A program made the position numbers and the translations under genes. 64,000 nt of DNA, taken from positions 41,144 through 105,143 of the forward strand of contig JAJRRT010000029.1 in the NCBI GenBank assembly GCA_024279255.1, given 5' to 3'. Below the pieces are notes generated by a model. That model saw only the letters and a program-made list of their open reading frames with translations. It ran no database searches and was not told the DNA's origin. This DNA comes from Deltaproteobacteria bacterium. GTDB lineage: Bacteria > Desulfobacterota > Desulfuromonadia > Desulfuromonadales > Geopsychrobacteraceae. Below are positions 38,860 to 49,033 of the stretch, piece by piece. Numbering within the stretch: position 1 is the first letter of the stretch; the number at the start of each line of letters is the position of its first letter.

Positions 38860-40245
38860 ATGTTTAAGAACAGCCTGAAATCGATCGGCCGCGGCTGGTC
38901 AAGTCTGACCGGTAGCCTGCTTGGTGACCGCGATCATAAAATTAACCCGGACCTTGCCAAGGGTGATGAGGACCTGCTGCGCCGCCAGTTTCAGAAATGG
39001 ATCGAAGCGCGGGGCGGAGAGGTCTCAGCTCGTAAGCACGCGATGCAGATCGGCGGACTCTACCAGAATCTTACGAGCAAGGGTCGTAAACGTTTTCTGC
39101 GCTTGCTGGCTCTTGAGTTCGGCCCGGATCGTCAGGCTCTGCGCGCGCAGTGTCAGCGTTATATGGAAACCGCCGATGCCGACTGCGGTCCGCTTGAGGA
39201 GTCGTTGCGCGATCTGTTGATCACGCCGCGACTCAAGCTGCTGCATCAGTTCAACACCCTGCCACAGGGGATCAAGTTTCTGGTCGATCTGCGTAAGGAT
39301 CTGATCGGCTTTGCCAAAGATGACGCTGAACTGACGACACTCGACAAGGAGATCCGCCGCCTGCTGGCCACCTGGTTTGACATTGGCCTGCTCGAGATGC
39401 GCCAGATCGACTGGCAATCCCCGGCGGCACTGCTCGAAAAACTGGTTGCCTACGAAGCGGTACACGAAATTCACTCCTGGCAGGACTTGCGCCACCGCCT
39501 GCACCTCGACCGGCGCTGTTATGCCTTCTTCCATCCGAACATGCCGGGTGAGCCGCTGATCTTCGTCGAGGTCGCTCTGACCAGCGGCCTCTCCGCTAGT
39601 ATTGGAAGTCTGCTTGATGAATCGACCCCGGATGTTTCGCCGGAGGAAGCCGATACGGCGATTTTTTATTCGATATCCAATGCGCAGCAGGGGCTGCAAG
39701 GGATCAGTTTCGGAAACTTTTTGATCAAGCGGGTGGTCGAAACTCTCAAAACGGAACTGCCGAACATCAAAACCTTCTCGACCCTGTCGCCGATACCCGG
39801 CTTTTCACGCTGGCTGCAAAGGCTGGGTGCCGATGAGGTGAGTAGCGTGCTTGGCGAAGTCGGGATGCAGAATTTGGCTGAGATTGCCGCTGAAATGGGA
39901 CCTCCTATCGATCTTGGTTCTCTTCTTACCCGGCCGGATTGGCATCAGGATAGTAATTTCTGTGAGACCCTGCGACCGTTGTTGGAGCGACTGCTCTACC
40001 ATTATTTCCACACCACCCGTGTTGACGGTCAGCCGATCGACCCGGTTGAGCGCTTTCATCTTGGCAACGGCGCTCGCATCGAGCGCGTTAACTGGCTCGG
40101 TGACCTGTCGGAGAAGGGGCTCAAGCAAGCGTACGGATTCATGGTGAACTATCTTTACCCGATTAAGGATATTGAGAAGAATCACGAGAAATACGCGACG
40201 GCGAGGAACATCGCTCTTTCCTCGGCGGTTAAAGGCTTGAAATAG
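38860..40245 (+). CDS. Malonyl-CoA decarboxylase
   Basis: The 461-residue enzyme converts malonyl-CoA to acetyl-CoA and CO2. Family segments include FHPNMPGEPLIFVEVALTSG, FYSISNAQQGLQGISFGNFL, IKTFSTLSPIPGFSRWL and FHLGNGARIERVNWLGDLS. The Ser-His dyad expected in the GNAT-like catalytic domain lies in these regions. Length equals the bacterial family. The FabH-like gene upstream uses malonyl groups too, so the pair may tune malonyl-CoA supply. No signal peptide is seen. Confidence 0.93.
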   Translation: MFKNSLKSIGRGWSSLTGSLLGDRDHKINPDLAKGDEDLLRRQFQKWIEARGGEVSARKHAMQIGGLYQNLTSKGRKRFLRLLALEFGPDRQALRAQCQRYMETADADCGPLEESLRDLLITPRLKLLHQFNTLPQGIKFLVDLRKDLIGFAKDDAELTTLDKEIRRLLATWFDIGLLEMRQIDWQSPAALLEKLVAYEAVHEIHSWQDLRHRLHLDRRCYAFFHPNMPGEPLIFVEVALTSGLSASIGSLLDESTPDVSPEEADTAIFYSISNAQQGLQGISFGNFLIKRVVETLKTELPNIKTFSTLSPIPGFSRWLQRLGADEVSSVLGEVGMQNLAEIAAEMGPPIDLGSLLTRPDWHQDSNFCETLRPLLERLLYHYFHTTRVDGQPIDPVERFHLGNGARIERVNWLGDLSEKGLKQAYGFMVNYLYPIKDIEKNHEKYATARNIALSSAVKGLK

Positions 40246-40401
40246 TGAGGAGTGTGGATCAGAAGCGTCTGTTTCTCAATCCTGGCACCGCTGCTTAGAC
40301 CTGATCTCCTTCACTCTTTCTTTCAACTTACCTCTCCTGTAAAAGTAGTCGCGCTCCATCGGGTCCGCCGGACCCGGGCTGCAACTCATCAAGGGATTAG
40401 A

Positions 40402-41331
40402 TTGCAACAGATTATTCAATTGATATTAGAGGCGGGCAAAACCACCGTCGATCTGGCGCTCTACGTGCTGCTTCCGGTGCTGGTTATCATGATGGCCTTG
40501 ATGAAACTTCTCGAAGCGCGAGGGATCGTCGCCGGTCTCTCGAAAATTCTTGCTCCGGCGCTCAATCGTTTCGGCATCCCCGGTATGGGGGTGTTTGCCG
40601 CGCTGCAACTCTTGTTTGTCGGCGCTTTCGCCCCGCTTGCCTCACTGCGCCTGATGGAAACCAATGGCACCTCGCGGCGCGGTATTGCTGCGACCCTGGC
40701 CATGGTTTTTGCCATGTCTCAGGCCAATGTGGTCTTCCCGATGGCGGCTGCAGGTCTCGATGTTGGCGGGGTCATATTGACCTCGATCATCGGTGGACTC
40801 GTCGCGGCCAGCACCACTTACTATCTTTTTACAAAATCTCTGGGAACAGATGCGTTAAAAGAGGCATTGGAGGTCAAGCGGGATACTGAGACAAGTGCGG
40901 TCAACCTGCTGATTGCCGGTGGGCAGGAAGCGGTCGAGATTGTATTTAAATCGGTACCGATCATCCTTATCGCCATTTTTGTCGTCAATCTGATCCAGTT
41001 TTTTGGCATCATCGGTCTGATCGAAACCCTGACGACCCCGCTGTTTAATCTTTTCGGACTCTCCTCAACTTCAGTGCTGCCGATTGTGACCAAATTCATG
41101 GCTGGCGGAACGGCCATGCTCGGGGTCTCCATGCAGTTACTCCAGACAGGGGCCCTCAGTATCGCGGATATCAATCGCCTAGCCGGGTTCATGATCAACC
41201 CTCTCGATCTTGTTGGTATCGCGATCTATATGTCTGCAGGTTCAAAAACAGCTTCTGTGCTGCGACCAGCTATTGTCGGTGCCATCTGTGGCGTGACTGT
41301 ACGCGCGGTTCTCCATTTTATTTTCTATTAA
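40402..41331 (+). CDS. Nucleoside-recognition (Gate) / SpmA-like membrane protein
   Basis: The product of about 309 residues has two Gate-type halves with about eight hydrophobic helices (LALYVLLPVLVIMMALMKLL; PGMGVFAALQLLFVGAFAPL; AMSQANVVFPMAAAGLD; then VEIVFKSVPIILIAIFVVNL and FMAGGTAMLGVSMQLL). Proteins of this type occur as transporters or spore-maturation relatives; the substrate is unknown. The frame is open from 40252, but TTG 40402 with AAGGGA just upstream is the likely start, since the earlier residues look non-coding. Confidence 0.78.
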   Translation: MQQIIQLILEAGKTTVDLALYVLLPVLVIMMALMKLLEARGIVAGLSKILAPALNRFGIPGMGVFAALQLLFVGAFAPLASLRLMETNGTSRRGIAATLAMVFAMSQANVVFPMAAAGLDVGGVILTSIIGGLVAASTTYYLFTKSLGTDALKEALEVKRDTETSAVNLLIAGGQEAVEIVFKSVPIILIAIFVVNLIQFFGIIGLIETLTTPLFNLFGLSSTSVLPIVTKFMAGGTAMLGVSMQLLQTGALSIADINRLAGFMINPLDLVGIAIYMSAGSKTASVLRPAIVGAICGVTVRAVLHFIFY

Positions 41332-41409
41332 TCAGGAGAACAGGCGAGCTTTGTCCCCGTAGCGGTTGCGGTTGAGAATTCTTTGTCGTTGGGAGTATGC
41401 AGTACATTC

Positions 41410-43029
41410 TTATACTGAAAGTGTAGCTTTTTGCAGCACAGGTAAACGCAGGGCGAAGGTGGTTCCCCGTCCCAGTTCACTGTCAACTGTGATTGTGCCC
41501 TGATGCCGGGTCATAATCTCGCGCGCAATTCCCATTCCTAGACCGGTCCCTTTGCCGATTTCCTTGGTCGTGAAAAATGGTTCGAAAATCTTGGTCAGAT
41601 TCTCTGGCGCAATGCCGCAGCCGGTATCTCTGACAACAATATCGACGCTTTCTGTAGCAGTTCGGGTAGAGATGTTGATTATTCCAGTATTGTCGATCGC
41701 GTGTGCGGCGTTAACCAACAGAATAACGAAAACCTGACAGATTTGTTGCGAACAGCAGTAGGTTTGCGGCAAATCAGTAAAATCGCGCTCGATCTCGGCT
41801 TTGTACTTGATCTCATTCCAGGAGATGCTGATCGCCTCTTCGAGGCACTGGTTGATATCGGTCAGTTTCTGTTCGCCATCGTCCTTGCGCGCGAAACCCT
41901 TGAGACCGAGAACTATTTTAGTCATCCGCTCTGTGCCATCCAGACAATCTGCGACCAGATCGGGCAAGTCTTCACGAACCAGATCAATTTTCTGTTCTTT
42001 GTGAACTACAGAAAGCCGTGATCTGGCCTTGTCGGGAAGCGATTTGAGCGCGGTATCAACGGCATCGAGATAGACATCATTTCTCTTTATATATTTGGTC
42101 AAGGCATTGAGATTGCTCGAGATAAAGCCAAGCGGGCTGTTGATTTCATGTGCCACGCCTGCTGCAAGCTGACCGATTGCTGCCAACTTTTCCTGTTGCA
42201 ATATCATGGCTTGAGATTCATTGATTTTGGTGGTTTGTTCTTCCACTTTTTGTTCCAATTTCGACTGCAGTGAGCGCTGGATAGTGATGTGATCGAGCAT
42301 TTCTATATTCTGATTAACCCTCCAGACTAATTCTTCCGGGAAGTAGGGTTTGGAGAGAAAATCATTTGCTCCTCTTTTGAGAAACTGAGAGGAGAGGAGC
42401 GAGTTCCCGCGTGCCGAGAACCCGATGATGGCAAGGTTATCCATTGGATAACGTGCTCTGACGGCTGAAATTAATTCAAAGCCGTCCATTTCTGGCATGT
42501 GAAAGTCGGTTAAAAGTAAGCGAATAGACTGGTTCTGCTCAAGCTTCTGCAAGGCTTCAATTCCGTGACAGGCTTTAATAACCGTAAAATACTGGGAGGC
42601 CAGCAGTTTTGCGGTTGTTTCACGGGCAAGAGCAGAGTCATCAACAATTAAAATGGATAACTTGGAATTGCGCAGAAAACGCCGGATGCAGGAGGTGAGC
42701 AGATCGAGGGTGTGTGGCCCTTTGACAATGTAATCAAAAACCTGCAGATGCAAAATCCGGTCGCGAATTTCATCATTGACTCGCGCGGTAACCACGATGG
42801 TTGGAATACTCTTTTTCGTAACATATTCGACAACTTCGCCATCATGGGCATCCGGCAGGGTCAGATCCAGAATCGCCAGCAGGATGTCATCGGGTCGTTG
42901 TTCGAGAAGTTCCACCGCTTCGGCATAGGTGGTTTTGACAATGCATTTGAAGGGGAATTCTTGTGAAATTCTTTTGCTGATCAACTCGTAGAATAAGCGG
43001 CTGTCTTCAACGATCAGAATGTATTTCAT
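41410..43029 (-). CDS. Hybrid histidine kinase with two N-terminal receivers
   Basis: The 539-residue protein has receiver 1 (about 1-115: [28 protein letters not shown]), receiver 2 (about 125-245: [42 protein letters not shown]), a coiled coil (about 255-290), HisKA with [17 protein letters not shown] and HATPase with [13 protein letters not shown] and [15 protein letters not shown]. No membrane span or sensor domain is visible, so it is a cytoplasmic relay fed by other kinases. Receiver 1 lacks the usual Lys at KP (it reads IVKGPH, so Lys is retained but the Pro is shifted). It stands alone between membrane protein and threonine dehydratase genes. Confidence 0.9.
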   Translation of the reverse strand: MKYILIVEDSRLFYELISKRISQEFPFKCIVKTTYAEAVELLEQRPDDILLAILDLTLPDAHDGEVVEYVTKKSIPTIVVTARVNDEIRDRILHLQVFDYIVKGPHTLDLLTSCIRRFLRNSKLSILIVDDSALARETTAKLLASQYFTVIKACHGIEALQKLEQNQSIRLLLTDFHMPEMDGFELISAVRARYPMDNLAIIGFSARGNSLLSSQFLKRGANDFLSKPYFPEELVWRVNQNIEMLDHITIQRSLQSKLEQKVEEQTTKINESQAMILQQEKLAAIGQLAAGVAHEINSPLGFISSNLNALTKYIKRNDVYLDAVDTALKSLPDKARSRLSVVHKEQKIDLVREDLPDLVADCLDGTERMTKIVLGLKGFARKDDGEQKLTDINQCLEEAISISWNEIKYKAEIERDFTDLPQTYCCSQQICQVFVILLVNAAHAIDNTGIINISTRTATESVDIVVRDTGCGIAPENLTKIFEPFFTTKEIGKGTGLGMGIAREIMTRHQGTITVDSELGRGTTFALRLPVLQKATLSV

Positions 43030-43410
43030 GTACCCCCTTCTCGGACTGTATGTTTTGGACTATGTGTCGTAATTACAGACCGTGAGCGACGTCTAATTTT
43101 ATCAGTAAAGTTCGCGAGCGCAAGCAAAGCTTGCAATTTTTTCGAGGTTTGAACTTGTGCGGCATAGCAGCGCTGGCGATCGAAACTCAGGCCTGATGCT
43201 CTTGCTCCGACCCAATTCGCCATCAACTAGACTGTCGTTGTTGCGAATTAATTGTTGCCAAGATTTAACTTGAGGCTGTTCGCGAAATCCGCAATAAGAT
43301 GTCGTTTTCAAGTCATGGGGGTCTTTGGTGCTCGAGATTGATCCCGTTCATTTAATACCTTCAACCGCACTCTCTGCTATTCTGGAAGAAAGTCTATCCG
43401 GGAGGCCGCT
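43030..43410. other. 380-base intergenic region without recognised gene
   Basis: The divergent spacer between the hybrid kinase and the threonine dehydratase should hold both promoters. Short open frames here (longest about 69 codons at 43102-43311, minus) have no recognisable motif or ribosome binding site. Confidence 0.5.
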
Positions 43411-44619
43411 ATGCTTGATATCAAAGCAATCTACAGCGCTACAACTCTTTTACGGGGCCGGGTGCGTGAAACCGAATTGATTTCATCCCACTATTTTTCT
43501 GAACGTATTGGGTCGCCGGTCTGGTTTAAATGCGAAAACCTGCAGCGAACCGGCTCGTTCAAGATTCGTGGAGCAACTAATTATCTAGTGCGTCAACCAC
43601 CGGAGGCAATGTCTGCCGGTGTCATTACCGCTTCTGCAGGCAATCATGCGCAGGGCTTGGCTTGTGCTGCAGGACAAGTCGGGATTCCTGTGACGGTGGT
43701 GATGCCAAAGGTGACGCCGCTTGCCAAGGTGATGGCCACCAAAAGCTATGGTGCAGAAGTGGTATTGCATGGTTCAAGTTTTGACGATGCGGTTGTTCTT
43801 GCCCGGCAGCTTGAGCAGGAGCGGGGCTTGCGCTATGTGTCTGCCTTTGATGAGCCTCTGATCATCGCCGGGCAGGGGACGGTCGGGCTCGAAATTATTC
43901 AGCAACTACCCGAAATCGATACCCTGCTGGTCCCTGTTGGCGGGGGTGGTTTGATCGCTGGCGTGGCGCTGGCGGCGCGGTCGCTGGGGCGAAAGATACG
44001 AATCATCGGAGTTCAGGCTGCGGGTTGTCCTTCGGCCCTGGTGGCGCGCCGTGAAGGAAAACCGGTGGCTTTGCCAACGGCTAAATCTCTCGCCGACGGG
44101 ATTGTGGTCAAGCGTCTGGGGGACCAGACCTTTCCGTTGATCGAAGAGCTGGTTGACGATCTGGTCACTGTTGAAGAAGAAGAGATCGCCCAGGCGATTG
44201 TCGGTCTGCTCGAGATGGGCAAGCTGGTTGTCGAGGGGGCTGGTGCGGTGACTCTGGCCGCATTGCTTTACCGTCACCGCAAGCTGGCAAGGGGGAACAC
44301 CGTCTGTGTGCTTTCCGGGGGTAATCTTGACGTGCAAACCATGTCGCGTGTGGTCGAAAGGGGGATGTTGGGAGAAGGTCGTTTTTTGAAAGTGCGGATC
44401 GACCTGCCCGATATCCCTGGCGCATTGGCCGAACTGGCTGCACTGCTGGCACTGATCGAAGCGAATATTCTGCATGTCAGCCATGACCGCCGCACAGTTG
44501 ATGTGACCCTCGGACATTCCGAAGTTCGGCTCGAACTCGAAACCCGTGGCCCCGAACACATTGCGTTGATTCTCGAAAAACTTAAAGAGAACGGTTATGT
44601 CGCTGAGGTCGAACATTGA
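43411..44619 (+). CDS. ilvA: Threonine ammonia-lyase (dehydratase) with ACT domain
   Basis: The 402-residue PLP enzyme deaminates threonine to 2-oxobutanoate for isoleucine synthesis. The PLP lysine is in GSFKIRGATNYL, SAGNHAQGLACAAGQ binds substrate and the glycine loop is PVGGGGLIAG. The C-terminal about 75 residues form an ACT regulatory domain (RFLKVRIDLPDIPGALAELA). One ACT domain and length near 400 match the short IlvA/TdcB type rather than the 500-residue enterobacterial IlvA. GGGAGG precedes ATG 43411. Confidence 0.93.
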   Translation: MLDIKAIYSATTLLRGRVRETELISSHYFSERIGSPVWFKCENLQRTGSFKIRGATNYLVRQPPEAMSAGVITASAGNHAQGLACAAGQVGIPVTVVMPKVTPLAKVMATKSYGAEVVLHGSSFDDAVVLARQLEQERGLRYVSAFDEPLIIAGQGTVGLEIIQQLPEIDTLLVPVGGGGLIAGVALAARSLGRKIRIIGVQAAGCPSALVARREGKPVALPTAKSLADGIVVKRLGDQTFPLIEELVDDLVTVEEEEIAQAIVGLLEMGKLVVEGAGAVTLAALLYRHRKLARGNTVCVLSGGNLDVQTMSRVVERGMLGEGRFLKVRIDLPDIPGALAELAALLALIEANILHVSHDRRTVDVTLGHSEVRLELETRGPEHIALILEKLKENGYVAEVEH

Positions 44620-44897
44620 TCAATAGAGCCGCTTTCGCCCGCAAACTTCACGTTCGGCCAGAACAGAGGCTCTCGCTGGGAAAGCGCAACAGCGCCAACG
44701 CAGATGCAGGTTCAGAATGAACTTCTGCTGCGTACTCTGGTTGCCAAGGGGCAGAAGTCACAGGATTACGAGCGGGGCAATGAGGTCAAGCCTGTAAGGT
44801 TGCAAACTTGATATGTACTTAGCGTATGGCCCGAAAATTTCACATATGTGGCCCCTTAGTCTTAGACCCTCCGCCAGATTGATAGTATATTCATCTA

Positions 44898-45473
44898 ATG
44901 ATCAAAACCATCGCAACAACTATACTCAAGCTGATCGGCTGGCAGGTCTCCTTTTCTCTCCCTCCTTGCGACAAGTACGTGCTGGTCGGGGCTCCGCATA
45001 CCAGCAACTTGGATTTCCCTCTGGGTCTGCTGGCGATGTGGGCGAGTGGCTTGCGGGTCAACTGGGTCGGCAAGCATACCCTGTTCAAGGGACCCTTCGA
45101 TCCGCTCATGCGGGCTCTGGGGGGCATTCCGGTTGATCGGCGGGCGGGGACCGGCTTTACCAAGAAGGTGATCGAAACCTTTGCGAGCAGCGAGCAGTTT
45201 GTGATGGCGATCTCTCCCGAGGGAACGCGCAGTTTGACCAAGCACTGGAAGGGTGGCTTTTACCATATCGCTCTGAGGGCTAAGGTACCGATCGCACTCG
45301 GTTATATCGACTATCCGCGCAAACAGATCGGTATCGAGCAAATGTTTGAACCGAGCGGCGATATTGAGGCCGACTTCAAGATTTTGCAGGAGTATTACCA
45401 GAATAAAACCGGTAAGCGGCCGGAGAAGCAGGGACCGGTCAGGGTGCGAATTGTTGCGGATAAAAAACGCTGA
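44898..45473 (+). CDS. PlsC-like 1-acyl-glycerol-phosphate acyltransferase
   Basis: The 191-residue protein shows acyltransferase motif I (PHTSNLDFPLG, H-x4-D), motif II region (VDRRAGTGFT) and motif III (ISPEGTRSLTKHWKGGFYHI). It likely acylates lysophosphatidate or a related lipid at the membrane surface. It is shorter than typical PlsC and lacks an obvious N-terminal membrane helix. The 278 bases upstream hold no convincing gene; only a 35-codon frame at 44704-44811. Confidence 0.85.
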   Translation: MIKTIATTILKLIGWQVSFSLPPCDKYVLVGAPHTSNLDFPLGLLAMWASGLRVNWVGKHTLFKGPFDPLMRALGGIPVDRRAGTGFTKKVIETFASSEQFVMAISPEGTRSLTKHWKGGFYHIALRAKVPIALGYIDYPRKQIGIEQMFEPSGDIEADFKILQEYYQNKTGKRPEKQGPVRVRIVADKKR

Positions 45474-45760
45474 AGACTAAGGCAGAAAGATGCCGGTTCA
45501 CTATATCCTCGGCATTGGATATATGAACAGTTATGAAGATTGAACGCTTGACCGTTATGAAATAGGCTCTGTAGCTTTCATGTAGGCTTTTGTAATCTCT
45601 GGGGGGGCAGGCAGGTTTTATCCATTGTGTAGGTGCGATCCCTTAGTCTTATTCAGTTTCAGAAGGCAGAATTCAGTTGTAAACATTTCGCCTGACTCCA
45701 AGACTCTCTCTCAGTTGGCGTTCCGGGGATAGCGTCCAGAATTAATTTAGTCCCTGCCCC

Positions 45761-47107
45761 CTAAAGCGCAGAAGTTTCGGTCGCCAGTTTTTCGGTGCTG
45801 GTCAGGATGGTCGGTTGCGGCGGCTTGGGGCTGATATCGACCAGCTTAAGTTGTTCAGTCGGTAAGCGGTTTTGCAATCCGGCATGACTGAAGCGGCTGG
45901 CAGCATTCCAGAGCATCCAGCCGTGGCTGCCGCTGGCGTCGCTGGCATTGATCTGGGCATGAATCTCCTCACTATTAAATAATCTTCGATCATAAGCATA
46001 GTCGCGGAAGGCCTGCAGCCAGGGACGGAAACGTATTGCCGGCAGGCCGCTAAATTTTTCGGCCTGTTGCAAGGACTGGGCGATGATTTCATAGGGGTTC
46101 TCAACCGGGTTGCGGTAGCCTGGAATTCCACGTAGAAACCCTGAAGGGTAGAGCATCGGCGCGAGATAATCGACCCTTGAGGCCAAATCGACCAGCCGCT
46201 GCCCGATCTTGCCGTCTTCAGGGTGCCAGCAGATGTAGCCGAAGATATTCGCCGACAGATAGACCGGGTAGTCGGCCAGGCGTTCTCTGGCCTGCTCGAG
46301 ATAGCCGTTGATCGCGCTCACCCGGCTTTCGTCATCGGTGGGCTGGGAGAAGATCAGGTCGGAGCGCGAGGGGAAGCGGATATAATCGAACTGCACCTCG
46401 TCGAAGCCGAGCTGGGCCGCTTCTTCGGCAACGGCGATGTTGTAATCCCAGACCCGTTGATTGAAGGGGTCGGTCCAGCTGAGTTTCTCCCGATCCTCCC
46501 AGACCTGAGCCTCTGGAGTGTGCACCGCGAGCTCTGGATGTTTTTTCGCCAGCAAATCATCCTTGAATACCACCAGTCGGGCGATGGTGTAGATTCCATC
46601 GCTCTTGAGTTCGGCCAGTAATTCAGGCAAATCCTTGAGCGGTCTCACCTGCTGGGCACCGATTTCACGCGCCAGGGGGATCTTGCTGCGATAGGCGATA
46701 TAGCCGCGCGCCGATTTGATGTCGATTACCAGAGCGTTGAGCCGGTTGTCGCGCAGTTGCTGTTTGATTCTAGAACGCAGGTCGGGGCTATCTGCCCCCC
46801 AGAAGGAGAGATAGAGCGCCTTGGGGATAATCGGTTCCAACTTCAGGTTCAGGGGGGCATCACTCAGCACCCGCATCGCCCGATAACCGGCAGCGCGCAC
46901 GATCAAATATCCGCTATCGGCGCGCAGATCAAAGCGTCCTTCGACATCGGTTCCATTCTGCACACCGGCAGCTTTGATTTCGGCCCCGGCTAGCGGCTGG
47001 CCGCTCTGCGCATCGCGTATTTGGCCGAAAATATGTTGCTCTTCGGCCGGAGTGGAAACGGGCAGGAGTAAAAGCCCAATCAACAACAGCCATCGAAGTA
47101 TCCTCAT
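45761..47107 (-). CDS. Exported DUF4015 (putative glycoside hydrolase-like) protein
   Basis: The 448-residue protein (ATG 47107 after AGGAGAGG; signal peptide about 1-21) has a carboxypeptidase-regulatory-like domain (about 25-90: IFGQIRDAQSGQPLAGAEIK) and then the DUF4015 TIM-barrel. This domain carries KALYLSFWGADS, NALVIDIKSARGYIAY, IARLVVFKDDLLAKKHPELA, WTDPFNQRVWDYNIAVAEEA and FDEVQFDYIRFPS. DUF4015 is related to glycoside-hydrolase folds, and the Asp/Glu pair in FDEVQFDYIRFP is a plausible active site. Substrate unknown. Confidence 0.85.
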   Translation of the reverse strand: MRILRWLLLIGLLLLPVSTPAEEQHIFGQIRDAQSGQPLAGAEIKAAGVQNGTDVEGRFDLRADSGYLIVRAAGYRAMRVLSDAPLNLKLEPIIPKALYLSFWGADSPDLRSRIKQQLRDNRLNALVIDIKSARGYIAYRSKIPLAREIGAQQVRPLKDLPELLAELKSDGIYTIARLVVFKDDLLAKKHPELAVHTPEAQVWEDREKLSWTDPFNQRVWDYNIAVAEEAAQLGFDEVQFDYIRFPSRSDLIFSQPTDDESRVSAINGYLEQARERLADYPVYLSANIFGYICWHPEDGKIGQRLVDLASRVDYLAPMLYPSGFLRGIPGYRNPVENPYEIIAQSLQQAEKFSGLPAIRFRPWLQAFRDYAYDRRLFNSEEIHAQINASDASGSHGWMLWNAASRFSHAGLQNRLPTEQLKLVDISPKPPQPTILTSTEKLATETSAL

Positions 47108-47360
47108 TGGCCTCTCCTGTAGGTTGAGGGAAGAGAGCCCAATCCTTTCGTCTTCTAGATTGGAATCAATAAGGCAGGAGTTTATTTGTGTGCTGAAATA
47201 CTTAATCATCATTATTGATGTCGGCCAATGTTGCGCAGATCTTTAGTCAGAAAGGTCTGGAACTGGGAGGCAGAATTTAAAGAATCGAGAGTCTGTTTCT
47301 TCCGAACCAAGCCTGTTAAACTGTTGAAGGTTACTTCCCCTCTCCCTGGTAGGAGCTCTC

Positions 47361-48461
47361 ATGGCGCGTAAAATCTTCATCGCTGCATCCGGTCAAAACT
47401 GCGGCAAGACCACGGTCAGCCTCTCCCTCTTACATCTGGCGCGACAAAAATATAAACGGGTCGGTTTTATGAAGCCGATCAGTCCCAAGCCGGCGGAGCT
47501 GCGCGGTCTGACGGTTGATAAGGATGCGGCTGTGATCTGTCAGGTCTTTGGGCTGGGACGTGATCTACGCTATATGTCGCCGGTGGTCATCAAGGGGGAT
47601 TCGACCCGTCAGTTTATCGATGGCCGGCTCGATCCACAGGTCTTGGAACAGAGTATTCTCGACGCCTGTGCGGCGCTTGAGAAGCACTGTGATTTTATTA
47701 TCATTGAAGGGGCCGGGCATCCTGGTGTCGGTTCGGTGGTCGGGCTTTCAAATGCGCATGTCGCCAAACTGTTGAATGCTCAGGTGATGATGGTTACCGG
47801 TGGTGGGGTTGGCAATGTCATCGATTCGGTCCACCTCGATCGTGCGTTGTTCGAGCGCGAGGGGGTCGAGATCCGCGCGGTGCTGGTCAACAAGCTGATC
47901 GCGGAGAAGCGCGACACCACCCTCGACTATCTGGGCCGCGCTTTCGCCAGGGAAACCTTCAAGCTGGTCGGCGGCTTCAATTATCAACCGATCCTCGCCG
48001 ATCCGACCCTGCGGAGGGTGGCGAATATCCTCGATCTGGAAATCTTCGGCAACAAGCGCGAATCGAAACGGATCATCCATTTCCTGCAGATCGGTGCACC
48101 CTCGACCCAACGGGTCACCGAACTGCTGCGCGACGACACCCTGCTGATCGTCACCAGCAGTCGCGACGAGTTGCTGATCACCTTGGCCAACATGTACCAG
48201 ATGCCTGAGCACCGGCATAAGATCGTCGGCCTGTTGATCCCTGGGGTGGCCAAGATCGGCACCATCGCCCAACAGATCCTCGATCGCAGCAAGATCCCCT
48301 ATATGCGCACGGCCAAGCACACCACCGGCAAGCTCTATCGGGCGATCTCCGAGGATGTCTACAAGTTGACCGCCGAGGATACCGAGAAGATCGATATGGT
48401 CTGCTCGCTGGCCGAGAGCCGTTTCGATTTCGATGAGCTGGATCGCCTGTTTGATAGCTGA
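47361..48461 (+). CDS. BioD-like P-loop protein with DRTGG domain
   Basis: The 366-residue protein has a dethiobiotin-synthetase-like ATPase (IAASGQNCGKTTVSLSLLHL, FIIIEGAGHPGVGSVVGLSN, MVTGGGVGNVIDSVHLD) and a DRTGG-like C-terminal domain (about 215-330: LRRVANILDLEIFGNKRESK, IVGLLIPGVAKIG). This layout equals the N-terminal half of long phosphotransacetylases but without the Pta catalytic domain, so it is likely a regulator or cobyrinate/acyl-phosphate sensor. Function unknown. Confidence 0.82.
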   Translation: MARKIFIAASGQNCGKTTVSLSLLHLARQKYKRVGFMKPISPKPAELRGLTVDKDAAVICQVFGLGRDLRYMSPVVIKGDSTRQFIDGRLDPQVLEQSILDACAALEKHCDFIIIEGAGHPGVGSVVGLSNAHVAKLLNAQVMMVTGGGVGNVIDSVHLDRALFEREGVEIRAVLVNKLIAEKRDTTLDYLGRAFARETFKLVGGFNYQPILADPTLRRVANILDLEIFGNKRESKRIIHFLQIGAPSTQRVTELLRDDTLLIVTSSRDELLITLANMYQMPEHRHKIVGLLIPGVAKIGTIAQQILDRSKIPYMRTAKHTTGKLYRAISEDVYKLTAEDTEKIDMVCSLAESRFDFDELDRLFDS

Positions 48462-48579
48462 TCCACAGAAGGATGTCAGGACTCAAGTCTGCGGTTGGCT
48501 CATAAGCATAGCTCGCAGCAGCACTGATCCTTTAAGCTTGTTCAGTATCGTTTCGGACCTGCCAAGAGTTGGATCTCGC

Positions 48580-48823
48580 TCAAGCGACACGCAATCGATA
48601 GACCTCTTCGAGCAGGGCTAAAATCTCCGCCTGCTGGCTTCGGCCCGGCCCTGTTCACACGACCAGAGCAGATCGAGGCTTTTGTCGCAGAGAGGCACCA
48701 CACGCTGGCACTTTTTGCCAGCTTCAGGCGGGTGAGAAAGCGCTGTAAGAAATAATGGACTTCATCCTTGAGAAAACTGATCTCCTGATGCTGTCAGCGC
48801 CGATACCAGAAGCTGGAATCCAT
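48580..48823 (-). pseudogene. Decayed small gene, family unknown
   Basis: On the minus strand an ATG at 48823 (GGAAAGAC upstream) starts MDSSFWYRR, then an in-frame TGA, then HQEISFLKDEVHYFLQRFLT and RLKLA. The frame then changes near 48687 to KCQRVVPLCDKSLDLLWSCE, and again to SQQAEILALLEEVYRLRVA ending at 48580. Together this would be a protein of about 80 residues with one in-frame stop and two frameshifts. The rest of the 48462-49033 interval shows nothing. Confidence 0.45.
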
Positions 48824-49033
48824 TTTTGTCTTTCCATGACCTGAGTCCGTCATCTGGATTCGCTTGATTGTTGCCCTTCTTGCTCAGCCTATCAATCGAT
48901 GGAGGTGAGGCCCGGATGACTTTGGAGTTTTGTTACGTAAACGGCAATAAGGGTTGAATCTAAAGGCTTTTTTTGATTGCGGTTCAGTGTTAGGGTAGCC
49001 TTATGTTTTGTCGCAACTGCTTGCATCAGGGGC

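Noticed and set aside
44704..44811. 35-codon frame between threonine dehydratase and the acyltransferase
   Set aside because: No ribosome binding site and no recognisable family; possibly a gene remnant, but not supported.
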